DNA from: Alphaproteobacteria bacterium 46_93_T64
GTDB taxonomy: Bacteria > Pseudomonadota > Alphaproteobacteria > Sneathiellales > Sneathiellaceae
Assembly: GCA_002163135.1 (NCBI GenBank)
Contig: MAAN01000027.1
Coordinates: forward strand, 62,001-126,000
Length of the DNA stretch: 64,000 nt
Reading direction: 5' to 3'
Below the pieces are notes generated by a model, which saw only the letters and a list, made by a program, of their open reading frames with translations, made no database searches and was not told where the DNA came from. The translations under genes were made by a program, and so were the position numbers. Numbering within the stretch: the first letter of the stretch is position 1; each line of letters begins with the position of its first letter. Positions 1 through 11,926 of the stretch are shown one piece after another.

Positions 1-655
<655 letters not shown>

Positions 656-660
656 TTAGA

Positions 661-1491
661 TCAGAGATTTTTAGAAATTTTATCAAACGCGACTAAGTTT
701 GTAAGAAGTGCTTCCATTTGATCAATTGGGACCATGTTAGGTCCATCGGACGGCGCATTGTCAGGATCTTCATGGGTTTCCATGAAAACCATTGCGCATC
801 CTACAGCCACGGCGGCACGAGCTACCACAGGAACGAATTCCCGCTGACCACCAGAAGTGGTCCCATGCCCGCCCGGTTGTTGCACAGAATGCGTTGCATC
901 AAAAACAATTGGGTGTCCGGTTTCAGCCATAATGGGGAGGCCCCGCATATCGCTTACCAAAGTATTGTAGCCGAAGCTTGTTCCGCGATCCGTTAGCAGA
1001 ACGTTCTGATTACCACTTTCCACCAGTTTATTTGCCACATGTTTCATGTCCCAAGGCGCAAGGAATTGCCCCTTCTTGACGTTTACCACATTGCCTGTTT
1101 TCGCAGCTGCAATGAGCAAATCGGTTTGACGACACAAGAACGCAGGAATTTGGATTACATCAACTACAGAGGCGACTTCCGCGCATTGACCTGCATCGTG
1201 TACATCCGTCAAGACCGGAATTTTATATTCTGCTTTGATACGTTCAAAAACCGGAAGTCCCGCATCTATACCCAAGCCACGTTCCGTGTGAAGAGAAGAA
1301 CGGTTGGCTTTATCAAATGATGTTTTGTAAACAAGACCCATGCCAAGCTTGCTGGTTATATCAACCAGCTTGCCTGCCATATCCATCGCATGATCCAAAC
1401 TCTCCATCTGGCAAGGGCCGGCGATCAACGCCAAGGGAAGATCGTTACCAACTTCAAAATTACCGATTTTGACATGGGCAGGTGAGGTCAT
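661..1491 (-). CDS. kdsA: 3-deoxy-8-phosphooctulonate (KDO-8-P) synthase
   Basis: Condenses phosphoenolpyruvate with arabinose-5-phosphate to KDO-8-phosphate, the first committed step to the inner-core LPS sugar KDO, in the cytoplasm. Visible family motifs in order: [10 protein letters not shown] near the N-terminus, [10 protein letters not shown] (PEP/phosphate binding), [24 protein letters not shown] and [12 protein letters not shown] chose ATG 1491 ([10 protein letters not shown]) rather than the 1563 ORF start. It gives 276 residues, close to the usual ~280, has GGAAATAG just upstream, and avoids overlapping the end of pyrG. It sits between pyrG and eno, a common alphaproteobacterial order. 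Confidence 0.96.
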   Translation of the reverse strand: MTSPAHVKIGNFEVGNDLPLALIAGPCQMESLDHAMDMAGKLVDITSKLGMGLVYKTSFDKANRSSLHTERGLGIDAGLPVFERIKAEYKIPVLTDVHDAGQCAEVASVVDVIQIPAFLCRQTDLLIAAAKTGNVVNVKKGQFLAPWDMKHVANKLVESGNQNVLLTDRGTSFGYNTLVSDMRGLPIMAETGHPIVFDATHSVQQPGGHGTTSGGQREFVPVVARAAVAVGCAMVFMETHEDPDNAPSDGPNMVPIDQMEALLTNLVAFDKISKNL

Positions 1492-1516
1492 TCTATTTCC
1501 AATTTTCAGGTCGTAA

Positions 1517-3157
<1,641 letters not shown>

Positions 3158-3222
3158 CTATATTTAAACTTTTTGGGTTCGTGAAGTAAAAGAACAGAAA
3201 ATTTCCGTCCTCGATGAAATTT

Positions 3223-3543
3223 TTACTGAGTCGATAAAGGTGCCGCAGGTTCAGCAGGCGCATCCTGTGCCGCCGGAGCTGTCATTGCTGGCTGATCCAA
3301 AATGGATGTTGGCGTGTTATGAGAGCCGCTCATAATAGCAAGAACAATACTGGTTCCAAAAAAGGCTGCGGCCAAAACCGCTGTTGTTCTAGTCAGCAAG
3401 TTTGCAGCACCACGGCCAGTCATAACACCACCTTGTCCACCGCCACCCATACCCAACGCACCACCTTCGGAACGCTGCAATAAAACGACGCCAATCAAAA
3501 ATACCGCGATCATAACGTGAACGACCAATAGAACTGTTTCCAT
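3223..3543 (-). CDS. secG: Preprotein translocase subunit SecG
   Basis: Small integral membrane subunit of the SecYEG translocon that stimulates SecA-driven protein export. The 106-residue product has the expected two membrane spans (about residues 3-20 and 55-72) separated by the typical glycine-rich cytoplasmic loop GALGMGGGGQGGVMTGRGAA, ending in LLTRTTAVLA. The C-terminal tail rich in Ala and Pro is common in alphaproteobacteria. ATG at 3543 gives a full-length product. Its place between tpiA and pyrG is the usual alphaproteobacterial order. Confidence 0.95.
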   Translation of the reverse strand: METVLLVVHVMIAVFLIGVVLLQRSEGGALGMGGGGQGGVMTGRGAANLLTRTTAVLAAAFFGTSIVLAIMSGSHNTPTSILDQPAMTAPAAQDAPAEPAAPLSTQ

Positions 3544-3634
3544 AATCCTAGTTTTCCCGGATAATGAGCGGCATAACCGCCTTAGGTTTCAAGCATAATT
3601 GCACGGCTTCTACACCAATGCACAAAGAATTACC

Positions 3635-3650
3635 AGACATATATATGTCT
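3635..3650. repeat. 16-nt perfect palindrome between tpiA and secG
   Basis: AGACATATATATGTCT is a perfect self-complementary 16-mer abutting the tpiA stop codon. It has no T-run, so it does not look like a terminator. It could be an operator for secG or simply AT-rich chance sequence. I see no further support for a function. Confidence 0.35.
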
Positions 3651-4403
3651 TTAGATACTTGTTTCAACAATCGGCCAGAAATCTCCAGCCTTTAAACTTG
3701 CACCGCCAACAAGACCACCGTTGACATGCTCAAGCGCCATCAATTCTGCAGCGTTGCTTCCCTTGACAGAGCCACCATAAAGCAATCGAACACCATCCGC
3801 ATCAGACATCACAGATTTGAGATCCGAACGAATATGAGCATGAACTTCCGCGACATCGTCGGGTGTCGGTGTTTTTCCCGTGCCAATGGCCCAAACCGGT
3901 TCATAAGCGACGACAGTATTCTGCGCGGTCACATCACTCGGAAGTGAATTTTTAACCTGATTAGAAATAACAGATAGTGTTTTACCACTTTCACGCTCTT
4001 CCAATGTCTCGCCAACACAAACAATAGCAATTAATCCTGCTGCAATTGCAGCTTCAGCCTTGGCTTTGACAACTTCATTTGTTTCCAGATGATCCGTACG
4101 GCGCTCTGAATGACCTACGATACAATAAGTCGCGCCAGCATCTTTCAACATTTCTGCGCTGATATCGCCTGTGTGGGCACCGGACACATTCATGTGACAG
4201 TCCTGGCCGCCAATTTGTACGTTAGTCCCCTTAGTAAGGGTTACCATTTCACGAACGATAAGCGCAGGAGGGCAAATAAGGATGTCACAACCGACGTCTT
4301 TATATTCAGAAGCCTGTTCAACAAGGTCCGTTAACTGGGCCGCTGATTCACTACCAAGACCATTCATTTTCCAGTTACCGGCAATTAATGGACGCACACT
4401 CAT
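3651..4403 (-). CDS. tpiA: Triosephosphate isomerase
   Basis: Interconverts dihydroxyacetone phosphate and glyceraldehyde-3-phosphate in glycolysis and gluconeogenesis. The TIM-barrel motifs are all present: AGNWKMN with the substrate-binding Asn and Lys, IVGHSERR with the electrophilic His, [13 protein letters not shown] with the catalytic Glu and flexible loop, and [11 protein letters not shown] near the end. The tracked ORF begins at a GTG (4412). I prefer ATG 4403 ([11 protein letters not shown]) because GAGGGG lies 8 nt upstream of it, giving 250 residues. It is divergent from ppiD across about 200 nt that should hold both promoters. Confidence 0.97.
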   Translation of the reverse strand: MSVRPLIAGNWKMNGLGSESAAQLTDLVEQASEYKDVGCDILICPPALIVREMVTLTKGTNVQIGGQDCHMNVSGAHTGDISAEMLKDAGATYCIVGHSERRTDHLETNEVVKAKAEAAIAAGLIAIVCVGETLEERESGKTLSVISNQVKNSLPSDVTAQNTVVAYEPVWAIGTGKTPTPDDVAEVHAHIRSDLKSVMSDADGVRLLYGGSVKGSNAAELMALEHVNGGLVGGASLKAGDFWPIVETSI

Positions 4404-4606
4404 GCTCTTCACCCCTCATTGATTTTGCGATTACATGTTGTTTTTGAACAATTCCTGCCCATATGCCATTTTTTTACGGAGAAAGATACCGCTTTACGAA
4501 TTTCCGTATTGCGGCGAGCAACCATTAACTCCTATCATGTCGCGCTGCGGTGGGTTTTAGCCTGCCGTATAAGGGTTTAAACTAAAGAAACAAGTGTTGG
4601 AAAATC

Positions 4607-6481
4607 ATGCTTCACACGATGCGTAAAGGAGCCAGTGGATGGCTCGCCAAAGGAATGTTAGTACTTCTAGTCGGCTCTTTTGCCGTTTGGGGAATTGGCA
4701 GTGACATGCTCGGCAGTTCTGTCGGAAGTGACGTTATTGAAGCAGGTAACCAAAAGATATCTCTTGGTGAATTCCAACGCGAGTATAGAAATAGAGTTAA
4801 TCAGGTTTCTCAATATACCGGACGCCAACTTACAGCTGAACAAGCGCGTCAATTTGGTGTCGCGAAATCGACTGAACTCACCATTGTTAAGCGGCTACTC
4901 GAAGCGGAGAGAACTCAAGAATTGGGTCTCGGCGTTGACGACACTGCGGTACTGGATGAAATTCGGAACGGCGCTGGCTTCAAAAATGAGGCAGGTGTTT
5001 TCGATCGCTTCCGCTTTGAACAAGCACTTCGCCAAAACGGTTACTCCGAAGGTGAATACCTTGAAATTCTTCGCGGCGAAATCAAACGGCGCCAGCTAAC
5101 AGACAGCTTTATCCTCCCGATATCAACTGCGCCTGCTATATTGGTCGACACATTATTCAAACATCATTTGGAAAAACGTAGCGCCAATTACATTGAAATT
5201 CTTGACGCAGAAGTTGGTGCGGCTCCAGCCCCAATGGACGAACAACTTACAAAATATATTGAGGAGAACAAGGCACGTTACACAGCCCCTGAATATAGAA
5301 AAGCGAAATTCCTGTTCCTGACACCTGAAAAATTCACTGAAAAAGTAACAGTTACACCGGAACAGCTTCAAGAGGAGTACGATGGCCGATCCAGCGAATT
5401 TAACATCGTGGAAAGACGCGCGATCCATCAGATGATTTTTGAAAACGAAACATCTGCACAGGACGCGGCCGCTAAACTGGTTGGCGGTGCCGACTTTGCT
5501 GGTGTTGCAAAGGACTTGCTACAATTAACTCCTGCAGACATTGATTTAGGTCAAATCGGTCGTACCGATCTCTTGGACGAATTGCAGGGTCCGGTTTTTT
5601 CTGCTCCAGAAGGCGGTGTTACGGTTCCAGTTAAAACAATTCTCGGGTGGCATTTGGTCAAAGTCGTCAAAATTGACGAAGCCCACACAAGACAGCTGGA
5701 TGAAGTGAAGGACCAACTGTCAACGGCAATCGCCCTCCGCGGTGCAACTGACCTTATGTATGAAGCCGCAACTCAGCTACAAGATGAGTTTGCAGGCGGT
5801 GCAAGTGTTGAAGAAGCTGCTGCTGCAATCGGTATCAAAGCAGAAGATCTCGGCTGGACCGATGCGACAGGCCGCGGTGAAGACGGAAAACCATCCGCGA
5901 AACTTCCTCCCCAACCTGAATTTGTCACGCAACTTTTTGCGGCGAACAAAGGGGATGACGTTGATCTGACTGAAACCACCAGCGGCACTTATTTCGCCAT
6001 CCAACTTTCCGATACGCAAGTGACAGCGCTTAAAGGGCTGGATAAAGTTCGCGGCGAGGCCACAACTGCATGGCAGGCTAACTGGCAACATGATGAGAAC
6101 AAAAAGAAAGCAGAAGCGTTACTTGAAAAAGCTAAAGGTGGAACTGCTTTATCCTCACTTGGCTCTGATTTGAAAATTTCAGCATCTGGCACACGCGCTG
6201 GCCCAATCGTCGGGTTCTCCGCCGCCGCGATTACTGAGCTTTTTGCACTTGATAATAACGGCTTTGCCCTTGCCAATAATGAGCAAGGAAACGGGTATGT
6301 CCTTCTTAGCCTTAAAGATGTGATCGCGGCAGACCGGGTTGCTGAAAAACAAATTCTGGATCAACTTAAAAATGATCTGAAAACAGGTTTCCAGCAGGAT
6401 ATCGCACTGCAATATCAAGTGTATCTTGAAAAGAAAATTGGCTACTCCGTTAAGGAAAGCCTGATCAGGGATTATTTCTAA
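4607..6481 (+). CDS. ppiD: Membrane-anchored peptidyl-prolyl isomerase-like chaperone PpiD
   Basis: Periplasmic folding factor anchored in the inner membrane near the Sec translocon, assisting exported proteins. The 624-residue protein starts with a short positive segment and one membrane anchor (GMLVLLVGSFAVWGIG, about residues 16-31). A SurA/PpiD N-terminal helical domain follows (EFQREYRNRVNQ, QARQFGVAKSTE). A parvulin-type PPIase domain is centred near residues 260-360 (RAIHQMIF, ADFAGVAKDL, LGWHLVKVV), and a second helical region closes the protein. Length matches PpiD (about 620). It ends 3 nt before trpE, so ppiD and trpE are almost certainly co-transcribed, an arrangement seen in other alphaproteobacteria. 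Confidence 0.93.
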   Translation: MLHTMRKGASGWLAKGMLVLLVGSFAVWGIGSDMLGSSVGSDVIEAGNQKISLGEFQREYRNRVNQVSQYTGRQLTAEQARQFGVAKSTELTIVKRLLEAERTQELGLGVDDTAVLDEIRNGAGFKNEAGVFDRFRFEQALRQNGYSEGEYLEILRGEIKRRQLTDSFILPISTAPAILVDTLFKHHLEKRSANYIEILDAEVGAAPAPMDEQLTKYIEENKARYTAPEYRKAKFLFLTPEKFTEKVTVTPEQLQEEYDGRSSEFNIVERRAIHQMIFENETSAQDAAAKLVGGADFAGVAKDLLQLTPADIDLGQIGRTDLLDELQGPVFSAPEGGVTVPVKTILGWHLVKVVKIDEAHTRQLDEVKDQLSTAIALRGATDLMYEAATQLQDEFAGGASVEEAAAAIGIKAEDLGWTDATGRGEDGKPSAKLPPQPEFVTQLFAANKGDDVDLTETTSGTYFAIQLSDTQVTALKGLDKVRGEATTAWQANWQHDENKKKAEALLEKAKGGTALSSLGSDLKISASGTRAGPIVGFSAAAITELFALDNNGFALANNEQGNGYVLLSLKDVIAADRVAEKQILDQLKNDLKTGFQQDIALQYQVYLEKKIGYSVKESLIRDYF

Positions 6482-6484
6482 ACC

Positions 6485-8002
6485 ATGTCTATACAGCCTG
6501 CTTTTTCTGAATTTAGTGAAGGCTTTAATCAAGGGAACTCCCAGATACTCTGGACAACCCTTGTTGCAGATCTGGAAACACCTGTTTCTGCAATAATGAA
6601 GCTCGCGGAAGGAAAAGCAAATTCCTTCCTCCTTGAATCTGTAGAAGGTGGCGCTGTGCGCGGCCGATATTCCATTATTGGGATGAAGCCTGACTTAATC
6701 TGGCGATGCGATGGCAAACAAGCACGCATCAATCGCACTGCTCGCTTTGATCCGGAGGCATTCATAGCCTGCGACAAGCCCGTATTGGATAGCTTGCAGG
6801 CTCTGATTGACGAAAGCCATATTGATTTGCCCCCTCACCTGCCACCAATGGCTGCGGGTCTCGTGGGATACATGTCATATGACACTGTCCGTCTGGTTGA
6901 AGATATCCCAGATGGTAATCCCAACGAACTTGGACTGCCGGACGGCATGTTTATTCGTCCGACTGTGATGGTTATTTTTGATAGCATCCTAGACGTCGTG
7001 ACGATTGTAACACCTGTTTGGGTAGGCGACGGTCGTTCTGCACAAACAGCCTATAATCATGCCGCTGAAAGACTATCAGACGCCGTTAATGATTTCTCAC
7101 GTAGTCTGCCGCATACAGTCTCATCTGACATGACAACTGCAGATCTGCCAGAACCTGTTTCTAACACCAGCAAAGAAGAGTTCTTTGCTATGGTGGAAAA
7201 AGCTAAAGACTACATCCGTGCGGGTGATATTTTCCAAGTGGTGCCAAGCCAACGCTTTGAAATGCCGTTTGAACTTCCGTCTCTGTCTCTATACCGAGCT
7301 CTTAGAAGAACAAATCCATCTCCGTTTATGTTCTATCTGAATTTTGGCGAGTTCTCGGTTGTCGGCTCCAGCCCGGAAATTTTGGTACGGTTGCGCGACG
7401 AGAAGGTCACTATTAGACCAATCGCCGGAACGCGGCCCCGCGGGGCAACCCCGGCTGAAGATAAAGCTCTAGCTGAAGATCTTTTGAGTGATCCTAAAGA
7501 ACTAGCGGAACATTTGATGCTGCTGGACCTTGGCCGAAATGATGTTGGTCGTGTAGCCCGTATTGGAAGTGTCACTGTTACCGAGAAAATGATCATCGAG
7601 AATTATTCTCATGTGATGCATATCGTTTCCAACGTCGAAGGTGATATTCAAGAAGGCCTAACTGCGATTGACGCTTTGAAGGCTGGCTTCCCGGCAGGAA
7701 CCGTATCTGGCGCGCCAAAAGTTCGAGCGATGGAAATCATTGACGAGCTTGAAAAATCTCGCCGCGGTGTTTACGGCGGTGCTGTTGGATATTTCTCTGC
7801 TAATGGCTCTATGGATACCTGTATTGCCCTTCGCACAGCAGTTTTAAAAGACAACAAGATTTATATTCAGGCTGGCGGCGGCGTTGTTGCGGACAGCGAT
7901 CCGGAAGCGGAATATCAAGAGACTGTAAACAAAGCTAAAGCCCTTGTGAGAGCAACACAGGAAGCTGTGCGTTTTGCGTCTGAAGGTAGCGGTAACCGAT
8001 AA
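6485..8002 (+). CDS. trpE: Anthranilate synthase component I
   Basis: Converts chorismate to anthranilate with ammonia supplied by TrpG, the first step of tryptophan synthesis. The 505-residue product has the N-terminal region with the feedback motif LLESVEGGAVRGRYSIIG and the chorismate-binding C-terminal domain. Motifs there include GSSPEILVRL, IAGTRPRGATPAEDKALAED, LLDLGRNDVGRVA, ENYSHVMHIVS and FPAGTVSGAPKVRAMEII. It follows ppiD by 3 nt, so there is no space for a trp leader peptide directly upstream. Unusually, a reversed gene and about 1.5 kb separate it from trpG. Confidence 0.98.
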   Translation: MSIQPAFSEFSEGFNQGNSQILWTTLVADLETPVSAIMKLAEGKANSFLLESVEGGAVRGRYSIIGMKPDLIWRCDGKQARINRTARFDPEAFIACDKPVLDSLQALIDESHIDLPPHLPPMAAGLVGYMSYDTVRLVEDIPDGNPNELGLPDGMFIRPTVMVIFDSILDVVTIVTPVWVGDGRSAQTAYNHAAERLSDAVNDFSRSLPHTVSSDMTTADLPEPVSNTSKEEFFAMVEKAKDYIRAGDIFQVVPSQRFEMPFELPSLSLYRALRRTNPSPFMFYLNFGEFSVVGSSPEILVRLRDEKVTIRPIAGTRPRGATPAEDKALAEDLLSDPKELAEHLMLLDLGRNDVGRVARIGSVTVTEKMIIENYSHVMHIVSNVEGDIQEGLTAIDALKAGFPAGTVSGAPKVRAMEIIDELEKSRRGVYGGAVGYFSANGSMDTCIALRTAVLKDNKIYIQAGGGVVADSDPEAEYQETVNKAKALVRATQEAVRFASEGSGNR

Positions 8003-8020
8003 CGATATATAAATCGGGTT

Positions 8021-9193
8021 TTAGTTTCTCTTGGCGACTTTGCGTGAAAGCGCAGCAGTGACTGGGATAAATTGAAACCCGTTTTTCTTTGCTTGCGGGA
8101 TCCACTTTGCCAACGCTTCTATTGTTTCCGGATATGGATGACCGATGGCAATAGCGATGCCTTTTTTCCGCGCTTGCTGTTCAACTTTCGCTAATTGTTG
8201 ATTAATCGCAGACACGCTGATTTCATTATCGATAAAGACGTCCCTGTTGCCGGTTGGCATCTTACGCTCTTTCGCAAGCTGATAGCCTTTGCTCTTGGCA
8301 GTGGTCCGACTATCCAGAAAAAGAAGCCCCTCGCTCGCCAGAATATCCATAACAACCTTCATACCAGGCTCATAGGCAGTAAACTTACTTCCCATATGGT
8401 TATTTACTCCGACGTAACCTGTAAATTGCGCCAGATTTTTTAGTGTGCGGCGACGTATTTCGTCAGCACTTAGTGCTTGCAACAGCGCATCCGGTCCCGG
8501 GTCAGCAGAAGCACGAGAAGGCTCCATCGGCAAATGAAGCATCACCTCATGCCCGCGTTCACGTGTTAGATCGGAAAATTCTTTTAACCGCTTGCCATAA
8601 GGTAAAAACGACAACGTCAGCGGCGCGGGAAGAGCGATAAGATCCTGCACACGCTTCGTGTTAAGGCCGACATCGTCAATCACCATGGCAATAACAGGAT
8701 TACCGGTTAAAACCGGAAATGCCGCTGCATATTTCTGCCATTTGGGGAGTTCGGTCTTGTTTACGGTTTTAGAGATTATCTCTGACGGCGGAAGCGCTGC
8801 TATTTCCACGTCTTTGTCCGGCGTCATCTCAACTACTACTGAGCCTGTCGGAGCAAGTCGGTAATCTGAAGGATCATATTCAAGTGCATCAACAGGATTA
8901 CTTGACGGATCATTCTTAGTCTCGGTTAAAATCTCTTCTCTTTCCAGAACTGTGACTTCGCGCTCTGCAGTTTGTATCTTGCCGGAACGGACATCATTTT
9001 TTGTGTCCATAGCTGTAGTCTGCTCATCGGGGTTTTCATTTTTTATGAACCCTCCAACAAACATTCCAGTCATCAAACTAAATAAAAGTATAGCGGCGCA
9101 CAGAGTTATTACCCGGACCGGAGAATCCAGCAGAATTTCAAGAGAAGACCTTTCATCTTCTAATTTCACCTTCGTTTGTTTAGTACCCGGCAT
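8021..9193 (-). CDS. Divergent polysaccharide deacetylase family protein (YibQ-like)
   Basis: Belongs to the divergent polysaccharide deacetylase family (formerly DUF610), envelope proteins of uncertain substrate usually encoded beside the protease ctpA. The protein has a cytoplasmic N-terminus, one membrane span (VITLCAAILLFSLMTGMFVGG, about residues 30-50), a variable linker and the catalytic-type domain. Domain motifs: MVIDDVGLNTKR, LTLSFLPYG, HEVMLHLPMEP, GVNNHMGSKFT, FLDSRTTAKSKG and IAIGHPYPET. I use ATG 9193 (MPGTKQTKVK) because the tracked start at 9226 is TTG; neither has a convincing ribosome-binding site. It is convergent with trpE and divergent from trpG, so it interrupts what is often a contiguous trp operon. 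Confidence 0.88.
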   Translation of the reverse strand: MPGTKQTKVKLEDERSSLEILLDSPVRVITLCAAILLFSLMTGMFVGGFIKNENPDEQTTAMDTKNDVRSGKIQTAEREVTVLEREEILTETKNDPSSNPVDALEYDPSDYRLAPTGSVVVEMTPDKDVEIAALPPSEIISKTVNKTELPKWQKYAAAFPVLTGNPVIAMVIDDVGLNTKRVQDLIALPAPLTLSFLPYGKRLKEFSDLTRERGHEVMLHLPMEPSRASADPGPDALLQALSADEIRRRTLKNLAQFTGYVGVNNHMGSKFTAYEPGMKVVMDILASEGLLFLDSRTTAKSKGYQLAKERKMPTGNRDVFIDNEISVSAINQQLAKVEQQARKKGIAIAIGHPYPETIEALAKWIPQAKKNGFQFIPVTAALSRKVAKRN

Positions 9194-9424
9194 AAAGATT
9201 TTGCACTCTCGAGAATTCGAATTCAAATAACTAAAGGGTTGTCTGTTTGGGGTAAAGCGACTTCTTGTTCTTTTCTAGTCATCACCTTTCCCACAATGCC
9301 AAAAGAAACTATTTAGCGAATATGTCAATAGCGAGACAACAGTTTCATATCCTTGAAAAATAAAGCAACAATATACAAAATGGACACTTGACGCAGGGCG
9401 AAAAGCATAGAAACTAGGGCCAAT
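9194..9424. promoter_or_regulatory. Divergent intergenic region before trpG
   Basis: This stretch must hold the promoters of the deacetylase gene (minus) and of trpGDC-moaCE-lexA (plus). TTGACG at 9388-9393 is a good -35 candidate for the trp side, but no clear -10 lies 16-18 nt downstream. No Trp-codon leader, terminator hairpin or TRAP-like repeat was seen. Confidence 0.4.
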
Positions 9425-9493
9425 ATGCCTTTAATTTTCTACAGAGACATAAACGTTCTATCCGAACTTAATAAAAGTCTCGTAAGTTGCTGA
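9425..9493 (+). CDS. Possible 22-residue upstream ORF coupled to trpG
   Basis: An ATG at 9425 preceded by AGGG at 5 nt spacing opens 22 codons ([18 protein letters not shown]...) ending in TGA one nucleotide before the trpG ATG (TGATATG). trpG itself has no recognisable Shine-Dalgarno, so ribosomes finishing this ORF may re-initiate at trpG. The peptide contains no tryptophan, so it is not a classical Trp attenuator leader. I recognise no family. It could be a real regulatory uORF or chance; comparison with relatives would decide. Confidence 0.4.
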   Translation: MPLIFYRDINVLSELNKSLVSC

Positions 9494-9494
9494 T

Positions 9495-10088
9495 ATGATA
9501 ACACTTATTGATAATTATGATAGCTTTACGTATAATCTCGTTCACTTCTTGGGCGAACTTGGTGCAGACGTAAAAGTCTATCGCAATGATGTAATTTCTG
9601 TTGAGGAAGTACTGGCAGAAAAGCCAGCGGGTATAGTTTTGTCACCTGGCCCCTGCACACCTGATAAGGCTGGTATCTGTCTAGAGATGGTAAAAAAAGC
9701 CGCGGCAACTAAAACACCCTTACTTGGCGTTTGTCTTGGGCATCAATCATTGGGCCAAGTATTTGGCGGAAAAGTCATTCGAGCCGAGCAGCTAATGCAC
9801 GGGAAAACCTCGCCAATATCACATAAGAGTGTTGGTGTTTTTGAGAACCTCTCAAATCCATTTACCGCGACCCGATATCATTCCCTAATTGTTGAACGTG
9901 AGAGCCTTCCCGATTGCTTTGATATTACAGCTGAAACAGAAGATGGCGTGATTATGGGCCTTCAACACAAAGAGTTTCCATTGCACGGGGTTCAATTCCA
10001 TCCGGAAAGCATCGCCTCTGAAGAAGGACATGCTCTTCTTCGCAATTTCTTGAAATTAACGGGTGAACCCCTTAAAGCGGCAGCATAA
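9495..10088 (+). CDS. trpG: Anthranilate synthase component II (glutamine amidotransferase)
   Basis: Supplies ammonia from glutamine to TrpE for anthranilate synthesis. The 197-residue class I amidotransferase starts in the canonical way ([20 protein letters not shown]). It has the oxyanion loop [13 protein letters not shown], the nucleophile elbow [12 protein letters not shown] and the His/Glu motif [13 protein letters not shown]. The start lacks a clear Shine-Dalgarno and lies 1 nt after a short upstream ORF. Its stop directly abuts the trpD ATG (TAAATG), implying translational coupling. Confidence 0.97.
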   Translation: MITLIDNYDSFTYNLVHFLGELGADVKVYRNDVISVEEVLAEKPAGIVLSPGPCTPDKAGICLEMVKKAAATKTPLLGVCLGHQSLGQVFGGKVIRAEQLMHGKTSPISHKSVGVFENLSNPFTATRYHSLIVERESLPDCFDITAETEDGVIMGLQHKEFPLHGVQFHPESIASEEGHALLRNFLKLTGEPLKAAA

Positions 10089-11120
10089 ATGAGTGTTTCA
10101 AAAAACTTTAAGGGTCTAATCGCAAAAATTGCGTCTGGCGAAACGTTAACGCAAGTAGAGGCAAAACTGGCCTTTAGTACCATTCTTTCTGGTGATGCGA
10201 CACCATCGCAAATGGGCGCCTTTCTATTGGGGTTACACCTTCGCGGCGAAACCACCGATGAAATGATTGGCGGCGTTTCTGTTCTTCGTGAAAAAGCGAA
10301 ATACATCACAGCCCCAGAAGGTGCGATTGATCTTGTTGGTACAGGCGGTGATGGCTATGGCACGTTGAACATTTCAACGGCCGCAGCATTCGTTGTCGCA
10401 GGTGCTGGTGTTCCTGTTGCAAAACACGGAAACAAAGCCGCGTCATCAAAATCTGGGACAGCAGATGTTCAGGCTGAGCTCGGCATTAACACGGAATGCG
10501 ATCTGTCCCTTACTGAAAAGGCAGTTCACGAGGCTGGTATCGGTTTTATGGTTGCCTACCGTCACCACGGTGCTATGCGCCATGTAGGACCAACACGAGT
10601 TGAATTGGGCATTCGGACAATCTTCAACCTTCTGGGCGTTATGTCCAACCCTGCCGCTGTTAAACGACAATTAACCGGTGTTTATGATCCAAGGTGGATG
10701 CTGCCAATGGCACAGACACTCCAACAACTGGGATCAGAGCATGTCTGGATTATGCACGGATCCGATGGTCTTGATGAATTGACGACAACTGGCCCATCTT
10801 ATGTTGCTGAACTTAAAGACGGTAAAATTCGCGAGTTTGAAATCACCCCGGAAGAAGTTGGCCTTCCTCGCGCCACACTGGCTGATATTACTGGCGGTAC
10901 GCCAGCGGAAAATGCCAAGGCACTCATGGCGCTGCTCAAAGGTGAACACAGCGCATACCGCGATATTACATTGTTGAACGCTGGCGCCGGTTTGGTTGTT
11001 GGTGGTAAATGCGACACCGTAAAAGATGGTATAGCGCTTGCCGCTGAAGCAATTGACAACGGTAAAGCACTCCATGCCATGGAAGAACTTAAACGTATTA
11101 CAAATCTGACTGTATCTTAA
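10089..11120 (+). CDS. trpD: Anthranilate phosphoribosyltransferase
   Basis: Transfers phosphoribose from PRPP to anthranilate, the second dedicated step of tryptophan synthesis. The 343-residue length matches the family. The PRPP-binding loop GTGGDGYGTLNISTAAAFV and the following KHGNKAASSKSGTADV motif are intact, as are the anthranilate-site residues in RHHGAMRHVGPTRVELG and RTIFNLLGVMSNP. It directly follows trpG without a gap and precedes trpC by 3 nt. Confidence 0.98.
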   Translation: MSVSKNFKGLIAKIASGETLTQVEAKLAFSTILSGDATPSQMGAFLLGLHLRGETTDEMIGGVSVLREKAKYITAPEGAIDLVGTGGDGYGTLNISTAAAFVVAGAGVPVAKHGNKAASSKSGTADVQAELGINTECDLSLTEKAVHEAGIGFMVAYRHHGAMRHVGPTRVELGIRTIFNLLGVMSNPAAVKRQLTGVYDPRWMLPMAQTLQQLGSEHVWIMHGSDGLDELTTTGPSYVAELKDGKIREFEITPEEVGLPRATLADITGGTPAENAKALMALLKGEHSAYRDITLLNAGAGLVVGGKCDTVKDGIALAAEAIDNGKALHAMEELKRITNLTVS

Positions 11121-11123
11121 ATT

Positions 11124-11915
11124 ATGAGCATTCTTGCAAAAATCTGCGCGGACAAACGCGAACATATCCTAGGCTGTAAAGCCAACAAATCTTATGCAAC
11201 ACTCGAAGCAGAAGCGAAACTGGCTTCTGCACCCCGAGGCTTTGTAAATGCGCTTCGAGCGGCACGTGAGGATGGACGTTATGGTCTTATTGCGGAAGTT
11301 AAAAAAGCATCCCCTTCCAAAGGGCTTATCCGCGAAGACTTCAATCCGCCCGAACTTGCCAAGGCATATGAAGACGGCGGTGCAACTTGCCTCTCTATAT
11401 TGACAGACATTCCGTATTTTCAAGGCGCTGACGAATATCTAGTGGCAGCACGTGCTGCGGTCTCCCTTCCCGTTCTGCGGAAGGATTTCATGTTGGACCC
11501 GTATCAGGTTATGGAAGCTCGGGCCCTAGGGGCTGACTGCATTCTACTCATCATGGCTGCCCTTTCTGATGCACAGGCACAAGAGCTGGAAGCTGCAGCG
11601 TTTGACCTTGGCATGGATGTCTTGATCGAAGTACATGATGCTGAAGAGCTTGGACGTACGTCATGCCTAAAAAGCCCTCTGATCGGTGTTAATAACCGTA
11701 ATTTGAAAACACTTGAAGTCAACATTGCGACGACAGAAGCTTTGTCAAAAGGCCTTCCCAGTGATTGCATTGCAGTAAGCGAAAGTGGCTTGTACACGCC
11801 AGCGGATTTATCCCGCATGGAAAAAGCTGGCTGTGGTTGTTTCCTTGTCGGGGAAAGTTTAATGCGTCAAGACGATGTAGCTGGGGCTGTTCGTACACTT
11901 TTGACAAAAGCATAA
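11124..11915 (+). CDS. trpC: Indole-3-glycerol phosphate synthase
   Basis: Closes the indole ring from the phosphoribosyl-anthranilate rearrangement product. The 263-residue TIM barrel has the expected motifs: [49 protein letters not shown] and [12 protein letters not shown]. It is the monofunctional form; no TrpF domain is fused and no trpF or trpBA lies in this window. It is 3 nt from trpD and 11 nt from moaC, so tryptophan and molybdopterin genes share one operon here. Confidence 0.98.
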   Translation: MSILAKICADKREHILGCKANKSYATLEAEAKLASAPRGFVNALRAAREDGRYGLIAEVKKASPSKGLIREDFNPPELAKAYEDGGATCLSILTDIPYFQGADEYLVAARAAVSLPVLRKDFMLDPYQVMEARALGADCILLIMAALSDAQAQELEAAAFDLGMDVLIEVHDAEELGRTSCLKSPLIGVNNRNLKTLEVNIATTEALSKGLPSDCIAVSESGLYTPADLSRMEKAGCGCFLVGESLMRQDDVAGAVRTLLTKA

Positions 11916-11926
11916 AGGCAAATTTC

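Noticed and set aside
9194-9494. Classical trp attenuator before trpG
   Set aside because: No Trp-codon run and no terminator hairpin with a T-run; only a Trp-free uORF is present.
11765-11926. N-terminal 54 residues of the tracked moaC ORF
   Set aside because: This part is an out-of-frame read through trpC; MoaC starts at ATG 11927.
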